64,000 nt of DNA from an uncultured Sediminibacterium sp. (GTDB lineage: Bacteria > Bacteroidota > Bacteroidia > Chitinophagales > Chitinophagaceae), in assembly GCF_946481145.1 (NCBI RefSeq), contig NZ_CAMLMJ010000008.1, positions 1-64,000 of the forward strand, in the 5' to 3' direction. Both the position numbers and the translations under genes were made by a program. Of the stretch, positions 16,191-25,100 are shown one piece after another. How positions within the stretch are numbered: the first letter of the stretch is position 1; each line of letters starts with the position of its first letter. A model generated the notes under the pieces. The model saw nothing but the letters and a program-made list of their open reading frames with translations, made no database searches and was not told where the DNA came from.

Positions 16191-18746
16191 TCACCGTACT
16201 GCAATTTTTTGTATAGCATTATTGCTCATCTGACGCTCACTACCCAATTTAATGAGCGTATATACTTTACGTTCCTGGCCTTGTACCCATTCAACTGCGT
16301 ATTGTCCACCAGCATATTGCTGCCCAAATTGAATAGTGCTATTTGCTGCGATTGATTGGCGTTGTTCAATTACCCTTCCGCTTAAATCGACCACGCGCAT
16401 TGAAATAGGAAGCGCAGTTTGCGTACTCTTTAGTTGAACGGTAAAAAATGCAGTAACTGGATTACCTAATATAACCGGGTTAAGCTGACCAATTTCTTTG
16501 CCTTTTTCGATTTTCACCTGAAAGGAAACTTTTTGACTGGCCACACCGTTTTGAATTGCAGCCACCCAAATTCTGTGGGTTCCAGATTCATTTTTTATGA
16601 GTGGATCCACGGACTGGGCATTCGGATCGCCGGTTTTATAAAAATGTAAAACAGTGCCTGGTTTAGCAGTTACCTGTTGATCGATTCGGATAAATTCACG
16701 TGAATCATTATATATTTCATCCCTTACAAGTGGCGATTCAGGTTGAACTGTTAATGGAACAGTTGAATGAATTACACATCCATGATCGCTTATTGTCTTA
16801 AATTGAATTTCTGTTTGACCGGGATTAATTCCCTTTATAATACCATGCTGATCAATTGATGCAATTGACTCATCTTTTGAATACCACTGCCCTGTTTGAA
16901 CTCCAACACTAAGCTGCCCCCTATTGCCTGTTACCAGTTTTGTGTACCCATTGATTACCGGCGCAACAGGAACTGGTAAAACAGTAAATTCATTATTCGT
17001 TTCGGTTACACAACCATCTATTTGGGCTCTATAAGAAACGATTACTTTGCCTGCCGCAGTACCATGAAGAAACCCTGCTTCTATTTTTGCGATAGAAGAA
17101 TCACTTGTTTTCCATTCACCTGCCAGTAGCATATTGGTCAAAGGAATTTTAGCACCAGCGCAGACCTCGTTTGATTGAATCATGGAACCACCTGCATTTG
17201 AAACTACTTCCTGAGCAATGCTTACTGGAGGAAGTATAGGAGTTGCTTTTACCGTAATATTTTTATGGGCTTGACTTTCACAACCAAATTCATTTCTTGC
17301 TATATAAGCAATATCAACAACGCCCTCCTTTTTACCCATTAAGATACCAGCATTATTAATTTCTGCAATAGCCGTATTATTCGATTTCCAATAGCCATTC
17401 TCTGCAGTATTTTCCAGTTTCAGTTGGTAAGCTGTTCCGCTACAAATTTTTTCATCGACGGTTATTTTTGGCATAGCTGGTGTATCATGAATTTCCATTA
17501 TTTCTGATTCAACAATACTTCCATCACGGTAAACAAGTTCAGTTTGGTATTTTCCTGGTCTGACAGCTTTAAAGTTAAAGCTGTACCTGACAGGCGATTC
17601 AGGATTTTGGTAATATTGGATACGATGGTTGAATTGATCGGCCACATACAGGTTATCATCCTGATCCACAAATAGTCCATAAGGATAATCCAACTGATTA
17701 TCTGCACTACCCATACCATTTCCCCCTGCCACCAATAACCCTGTTTTAGCGCCGGGCTTCCAGCGAAGTATCCGGTGATTGGTTTGATCTACTATAAACA
17801 AATCACCATTTGAATGAAGTGCAATATCCGTTGGAAAATAAAGTTGTCCAGGCCCCTTTCCTCTCCCTTCCTGTCCTGCAACAATTACTCCTTTATTATG
17901 CTCTTTTGACCATACAACAATGCGGTCATTTGCTGCATCGGCGATGTATATTGTACCATCATGACTCACCTGTACACTGCTTGGATATTGTAACTGATTT
18001 AATTTATTGCCTTTGCCGTTTCCTCCAGCTACAGTGATGCCTGTTTTTGCACCTGGTGACCAAACCTGTATTCTGTGGTTATAATTATCGGCGATATAGA
18101 TATTACCTGCATTATCCAGGCAAATTCCTTGCGGCATATTTAACTGATTGGCGGCAGCCCCACGTCCATTGCCTCCTGCAACAGTAACACCAGTTGTTGA
18201 GCCTGGGGCAAAGCGTTGGATACGGCTATTCGCAGCATCACTTACATAAATATTTCCCTGTTTATCAACCACCACCGACATGGGATAATTTAACTGATCG
18301 GCTCTATCTCCCTGTCCACCGATACCAGCTACTGTAATACCAAATGATGCACCCGGCACCCATTTTTGAACCCTGTGATTAAACTGATCTGCCACATAAA
18401 TATTACCCGTTTCATCAACAGTAACCCCTGCCGGAAAACGAAATGCATTATCAGATGTACCCTCATTGGTTCCTGCCACAGTACGAATCAATGCAGGTAA
18501 TTTGGATACGGATATCTGTTGATGGTTTAGCTTCCAGCTTATATAATCAACTTTTGGACTAATATCCTGAATCTCCAATTCTGTATTAACACATTTTGAA
18601 TTGGCAATTATGGTTGGTTTATTGGGAGAGTTTAGACTGCTGTCTGTTGCTGCATTTACAAAAAGAACCAATAAAGTCATACTAACAAGCATAACCAGCC
18701 GGGAAACCGGATAGCTGTTCTGTTGGTATGATGGGTTCTTTTTCAT
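16191..18746 (-). CDS. Secreted NHL-repeat and Ig-like protein with T9SS-type C-terminal domain
   Basis: An 851-residue protein with an N-terminal signal (hydrophobic stretch at about 16-32). Residues about 90-400 hold six NHL repeats of roughly 51 residues (pattern FPAGVTVDETGNIYVADQ then NHRVQKW), forming a probable six-blade propeller. Residues about 425-670 hold three bacterial Ig-like modules, each centred on a W(K/Y)S-x-IAxI motif. From about 755 follows a type A sorting-like domain (NPVTAFFTVQL, VVDLSGRVIEQ, YAVEWVQG). Unlike usual T9SS substrates, which stop just after the last beta strand, about 20 extra residues follow (LGSERQMSNN onward). It is probably exported to the surface or medium; the ligand is unknown. 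Confidence 0.85.
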   Translation of the reverse strand: MKKNPSYQQNSYPVSRLVMLVSMTLLVLFVNAATDSSLNSPNKPTIIANSKCVNTELEIQDISPKVDYISWKLNHQQISVSKLPALIRTVAGTNEGTSDNAFRFPAGVTVDETGNIYVADQFNHRVQKWVPGASFGITVAGIGGQGDRADQLNYPMSVVVDKQGNIYVSDAANSRIQRFAPGSTTGVTVAGGNGRGAAANQLNMPQGICLDNAGNIYIADNYNHRIQVWSPGAKTGITVAGGNGKGNKLNQLQYPSSVQVSHDGTIYIADAANDRIVVWSKEHNKGVIVAGQEGRGKGPGQLYFPTDIALHSNGDLFIVDQTNHRILRWKPGAKTGLLVAGGNGMGSADNQLDYPYGLFVDQDDNLYVADQFNHRIQYYQNPESPVRYSFNFKAVRPGKYQTELVYRDGSIVESEIMEIHDTPAMPKITVDEKICSGTAYQLKLENTAENGYWKSNNTAIAEINNAGILMGKKEGVVDIAYIARNEFGCESQAHKNITVKATPILPPVSIAQEVVSNAGGSMIQSNEVCAGAKIPLTNMLLAGEWKTSDSSIAKIEAGFLHGTAAGKVIVSYRAQIDGCVTETNNEFTVLPVPVAPVINGYTKLVTGNRGQLSVGVQTGQWYSKDESIASIDQHGIIKGINPGQTEIQFKTISDHGCVIHSTVPLTVQPESPLVRDEIYNDSREFIRIDQQVTAKPGTVLHFYKTGDPNAQSVDPLIKNESGTHRIWVAAIQNGVASQKVSFQVKIEKGKEIGQLNPVILGNPVTAFFTVQLKSTQTALPISMRVVDLSGRVIEQRQSIAANSTIQFGQQYAGGQYAVEWVQGQERKVYTLIKLGSERQMSNNAIQKIAVR

Positions 18747-19074
18747 TGGATGATTTCACAATTGAATCGATAATGCAAAGTGAAATCAAACCGGCTCCTA
18801 AGAAAATAGCAGCATTTATTAAAATAAGGTAGTACCTGTTTCAGAAAAAGTAGCGACGCTACTACATTATAAAAAAATCACTTATTAAATAAATAACAAG
18901 TGATTTAGGCAATTCAAGAAATTATATTAATGCCGTGTAGTAATCAGGTCTTATTTGATGGGCATTTTGCCTACCCCTACAAAATGGAACGTACAGATTA
19001 CCCTACAAAATTGTCAAATGGGGTAAAGTAATTTGTAGTGTAGTTGCTACCATGTAACCGGGTTAGCCATAAAA
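18747..19074. other. Upstream region of the NHL gene with two hairpins and a direct repeat
   Basis: Within this AT-rich stretch there is a 7-bp palindrome (AGTAGCG-A-CGCTACT, 18849-18863), a 9-bp hairpin AAATCACTT/AAGTGATTT at 18875-18906 followed on the minus strand by a T-run, and a direct repeat CCCTACAAAAT at 18975 and 19001 (26 bp apart). There is no convincing gene; the longest short ORF (22 codons at about 18958) has no support. Confidence 0.45.
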
Positions 19075-19112
19075 GAAAAAAGAGCCGTTCCGATGGAACT
19101 GCTCTTTTCCTT
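19075..19112 (-). terminator. Terminator of the 2406-residue protein gene
   Basis: On the minus strand AAAAGAGC and GTTCC pair with GGAAC and GCTCTTTT around a 3-nt loop, followed by a T-rich tract. It lies about 57 bp after the stop at 19169. Confidence 0.8.
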
Positions 19113-19168
19113 TGGGCTTTTCAGGATCGATTTTTGGGTGATGGGGTTACATCAACTCGTTTTCAGCA

Positions 19169-22100
19169 TTATTTTACTTTCAACAGTTGAACCACTTTTC
19201 TGCGGCTTCCCTGCGTAAATTCTGCATAATATGTTCCTGCACCAAGTTGTTGACCGAATTGTACGGTACTATTTGGCATTTGGTTCGCTTTTGCTTCCAC
19301 TGTTCTGCCATACATATCAAATACGCGTAACTGAACTGCCTGGTTAAACTTGCTCTCAATTTTCACGGTAAACTGTGTTCTGCTTGGGTTACCCATTACA
19401 GTGATTTTGAGGTCGTCTTTGGTTTCAGCAGGTATTTGCTTCAGGTTATTTTGAACCGCTGCAGTTTCTGCTGTTACTGTTGTGCTATTACCAATTGCTC
19501 CGGTATTTGCTACTGCGCTTGATACACAACCGCCTAAACCAATTCCGAGTACATCATTAGGATATCTTTCTAAATGGGCCGCAACATCTGTTACTTTCAT
19601 TTCTTCTACACTGTAATTGTTGCTATTGCCTTTACGCTTAGATACATATACTTTCTGTGTTGAATTTCCATAGAAGTAACTGTACAACCATGAGTACCAA
19701 CCCAAGCTATTACAATCTTCTTCCACGCGGATATCTTTCACACATATGCTTACCTGGCTGGTGCTTGTGCAACCAGACTGAGCAGTTACTTTCACTTCGA
19801 AGGTATAGTAACCTTGTTGTGATGGTGTAAATACTGGCTGTGCACTTGATGTATTACTCAAGGTGCCACCACCAGAGAGTGCTTTCCAGCTATAGCTGTA
19901 GTTACTACTACCAGTTGCATTTACCTGTAAGGTTACTTTCTGTGGACCATAACCAAGATAGATATTGCTTGGAACACCACCTGTATAGGTATTGTTTTCA
20001 GGAACCACTGTGATAGTGCTGCTACATACTGGTGCAGGTGGCGGTGTTACAGCACAACCTTGTGTTGCACATGAACCGAGTCTGTCGCCAGGATGGTTGG
20101 TCAGGTGAGCCTCAACAGCATTGATACTGATTTTGAGGGTTTGTGGATTACCTGAGTTACCCGGAGGTACATGACAGAGATATACTTTATAGTTATCGCC
20201 ATAGTCATCATCATCATGGTCATCATCATCATGATCATTGTATTTGTTTTTACAACTCCATGAATAGTGTGATTTATGATCGCAATTGCTATGTCTGTGT
20301 CCTTTGTGTTTGCAAGACTTATAATCATGGCCCTTGTGGTCACACTCATCATTATCATCATCGCCATCGTCATATTTGTCTTTACACTTGTCTTTGTTGT
20401 GTGATTTGTGGTCACATTTGCCATGGTTGTGTTTACCATGTTTACAGTCTTTTGAGCTGTGCGATTTGTGATCACATTTATCATCATCTTCATCTCTTAC
20501 ACGGATATCTTTCACACATATTGTTACTGTGCTTGTAGACACACAACCAGACTGCGTTCTAACGGTTACTTCGAATGTATAGTTACCTGCTGCACTTGGC
20601 GCAAATACTGGCTGTGAACTGCTGTTGCTGCTTAATGAGCCATTACCAGCTACCGCTCTCCAGCTATAGGTATAAGAACTAGCACCACTTGCATTTACTT
20701 TCAGGGTAACTCTTTGTGGACCGTAACCGATATAGATATTGGTTGGTATACCGCCTGTGAAAACAGTATTCTCCGGAACAACTGTTATAGAGCTGCTACA
20801 TGTTGTTGGAGCAGTTACAGTAACAGTTTGAGATGCGCTTGCAGTATTGCCGGCAGCATCGGTTGCTGTCCAAGTAACCACAGTTACACCCAGCGGATAA
20901 GTTGTTGGAGCATTGTTAGTGATAACAGGAGTTCCACAATTATCAGTTGCTGTTGCATTACCCAGATTAACTGCTGTACCAGAAGTTACCGTAATATTTG
21001 CCGGAGCTGTAATTGACGGAGCCTGGTTATCTGTTACCGTTACAGTAAAGCTGCGAGATGTGCTATTACCGCTTGCGTCGGTAGCTGTTACATTAACTGT
21101 AGTAACACCTACAGGGAATACAGTACCTGAAGCCTGGCTATAAGTATAAGTGATTGGGCTTCCACAAGCATCGGTTGCACTTACTGTATAATTTACTGTT
21201 GCTCCACAAATACCATTTGTATTATTCGTTGCAATATTTACCGGCTGAGTCATTACAGGTGCCTGATTATCGGTTACTGTAATTGTTTGTGAAGCACTGG
21301 TAGTATTTCCGGCAACATCAGTAGCTGTCCAGGTTCTTGTAATAGTATAGTTATAATAGTTAGCCTGAGCAGGGTTAGTGCCTTTGGTACTGCTTTGAGT
21401 TAATTGTACGGTTACCTGTGCATCGTAATTATCAGATGCAGTAACTGTAGCAGGTGTTGGTATTGTACCACAGCTTGCGTTTGTATTTGCAGGTACACCA
21501 GCTAATACAGGGGCTGTGATGTCTTTCACAATTACCAGTTGAACACCAGTAGTTGAATTACCTGCGGCATCAGTTGCTGTCCAGATAACACTTGTGGTAC
21601 CTATACTGTAAACATTACCAGTTGCATTATTTGTTAATGATACCAGTTGAACGTTATCGGTAGCAACCGGGTTACCCAGTGAGTTTACAGTTGCAGTATT
21701 AGTTCCAGGATCAGCATTCACCACTACATTGGTAACGCCAGTAATTACCGGTGCTTCAGCATCGATTACAGTAATGGTTTGAGTGGCTGTTGACATATTT
21801 CCTGCAGCATCAGTTGCCGTCCAGATAACTGTTGTATTACCCATCGGGAACTGAGCTGGTGCGTTATTGGTAATAGTTACAGGTGCACCGCTATTATCAG
21901 TTGCACTAGCCGATCCAATGTTTACACCGCTAGCATAGTTAACACCGGTATTGGTATTTACTACTTTATTGGCAGGTCCGCTAAGCACCGGAGCCTGTTT
22001 ATCTTCAACAATTACCAGTTGTGTTGCAGATGCTGTATTACCGGCAGCGTCTGTAGCAGTCCAGGTAACAGTTGTTGTGCCCATTGGGTACTGACCAGGC

Positions 22101-25100
22101 GCGTTATTGGTAATGGTTACAGATCCACTATTGTCAGTTGCAGTTGCATTACCTAATACAACACCTGATGCATAAGACTGGTTATTGTTTGTTACTGTTG
22201 TTACAGTTGGAGGAGCAGCAATTACTGGTGCTTCATTATCTATAACAGTAACTTTTTGTGTAGCAGTTGAAGAGTTGCCGGCAGCATCGGTTGCTGTCCA
22301 GATAACAGTTGTTTCTCCTAATGGGAACTGAGTTGGTGCGTTATTGGTAACTACCACTCCTGAACTACTGTTATCGGAAACAGTAGCGTTGCCCAGCGTT
22401 ACGCCTGTTGCATAAGCAACACCAGCATTTGTGTTGGTCGTAACATTTGCAGGTGCGGTAATAGATGGTGGCTGATTATCTACAACCACTACATTAAAGC
22501 TTCCTGATACTGTATTACCAGCTACATCTTTAGCAGTTACGTTTACAGTTGTTGTACCAATCAGGAAGAATGAACCTGATGGCAGGCTGTAAGTGTACGT
22601 TACAGGGCTTCCACAAGCATCTACCGCAGTCACATTGTAGTTTACATTAGCACCATTGGTTACCGCATTTACCACAATATTATTCATGGTACCGAATACT
22701 GGTGCTACATTGTCTACCACAGTGATTATCTGAGTAACTGTAGCAGTGTTCAGGCTCGCATCAGAAGCGGTCCAGGTTCTTGTAATGGTATAATTATAGT
22801 GTCCTACATTATTCGGGTTAGCATCTTTCGTACTTACTTCATTGAAGCTTACAGCAACAGCTCCATCTGTTTCATCTATCGCTGTTACATTAGCAGGAGC
22901 CGGAATAGTACCACAAGTAACAGTAACATTAGCAGGCGCAGTCATAGCAGGCGGAGTTACATCCGACTTAATGACTTGTACCTGTTGTGTTTGAGATGAG
23001 GTATTACCGTTTCCATCATTATAAGTCCAGGTAATAGTATATGTACCTGCAGTTGTATAAGTTAATGGGCTTGTTGTTGTTGCTGTTACCAATCCAACAC
23101 AATTGTCTGTAGCAGTTGGGCGGAAGGTAATTGGTGCGCCAGTATTGGTAGACAGCATCGGAAGTGATGCCACATCAGGTGTAGGCGCAAGGTTATCAAC
23201 CACAGTTACAGAAATAGGCGCTGAAATTTGCAGGTTACCATTTACTGTAACACCTACTGTATAACTACCGGTTTGAGAAGCATGGTAAGTGGCATTATTT
23301 GAATTTGGTATTGCTACTTCATTCAGGTACCACTGATAAGCAGTTCCTACAGTTGAAATAGACAGTGCCACATTTGAAGAAGGACAAATGGTAGTAGGTC
23401 CGTTTGCCTGAATAGCAGGTAAAGGAGTTACTGTTAATCGTACACTTCTGTAGATCGTACATTTAATAAATGGTACTGCAACGGTATAAGTACCTGTATT
23501 AACCGCCTGAGCATTTGTAATAAATGGATCAGGAACTGAAGCGGTAAAGCTATTCGGACCAGACCACTCATAAGCTGTACCGCCATTGGCGAATAAACGG
23601 ATGGTACTACCAATTCCAAATACGGCAGCATTTGCCTGAGCAGTTACCGGAGGTTCAGCGTAAGTTGAACATGTACCGTTTACTTTAAACTCAGACCAGT
23701 TTGAATTTACACCGGTAAGTGCAAAATCAACCAGAGATCCATTATTGCCATTGGTGCTATTATCAGTTAAAGTTGTTTCAGTGGTATTAGGTGCATTAAC
23801 ATACCCCTGGTTAAACTTGTAATATGCAACCAGTCCAGTTTGTTGAGGCTGCAATTCGCAGTTCATATTATTGATAATCTCACACTGGTTCAGCGCACGA
23901 TTCCAGAGTTTAGCCTCTTCTACCTTACCAGAATAATATTCTACGAATCCAGGCTGCTGACCAAACACCAGGTTATTGGTATTTGTGGTTATTTGTCCGG
24001 ATGCTTCAGTAGTAGCGGCTAACAGTCCGTTAATGTAGATACGCATGAAATAACCATCATAAGTAGCCGATACATGGGTCCACTGATTGATGCCAGGATA
24101 ATTTGCTGTCAATACTTTCCACTGACCATCCAGGTGCAGGAAGAAAGAAATTGTTTTCCAGCCATCATCTGTACGAGGGAAAATATAACCATTATTATTG
24201 GTAGCGGTAGATTTACCCATTACATTCTGGATAGCTTTGGTTCCATCTGTTGGATAGATCCAGGCTTCCATGGTAATATTTTCAGAGATATTTAAAGAAT
24301 TATTATGAGGCACAACCACATTATCATTCACACCATCGAAAGTCAATGAACCTGCTTTGTATGCAACAGTGATATTGGCACTGGCAGTTGTTGCACAACT
24401 TCCGTTGGCTACCGTAACAGTATATATACCAGAATTATTGGTTTGTGCATTCGGAATTACCGGACTCTGCTGTGTAGATGTAAAGCTGTTAGGACCTGTC
24501 CAGGAATAGCTTGTTCCGCCTGAAGCTGTTAACTGAATGGTATTTCCAACTTCCAGCAATGGCCCGTTTACAGAAGCGTTTGCTGAGATTGGTGTAAACT
24601 GGGCACAAATACCATCTCCCACATTACCGGAAGCCCAGTTAGATAAAACACCTGTAAGGCCAAAATTATTCAAGGCACCGGTATTATTATTACCACTTTC
24701 ATCTTCAACTGTAGTTAAATGGCTGTTATTAACCCCTACCAGTCCTTTGTTGAAACGATAATATGCAGCCAGTCCACTTTGAATAGCAGGATTAAGCTGG
24801 CAGGTCATATTGTTATCGATCTCACACTCATCCAATGCACGATTCCATATACGTACTTCATCCACACTACCTTCGAAAAACTCACCGCTGAACCCTGGCT
24901 GTGTTCCAATGGTTACAGGGTTTGTATTTGTAGAAATAGTACCTGTAACTTCTTTAGTGGCTTTTAATTCGCCATCCAGGTAAATTTTCATCACAAAACC
25001 ATCATAAGTTGCCGCAACATGATGCCATTCATTAATGCTTGGATAAGTTGCGGAAATAATGTTCCAGCCCTGACCATCAAGGTGAACATAGAAAGAGAAT

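Noticed and set aside
18958..19026. 22-codon ORF between the two secreted-protein genes
   Set aside because: No promoter, no hydrophobic or charged pattern, and it overlaps the direct repeat.
20143..20538. 131-residue His/Tyr-rich plus-strand reading frame
   Set aside because: It is the antisense shadow of the Cys-decad segment; its composition follows from the CDHKSH codons and it has no other support.
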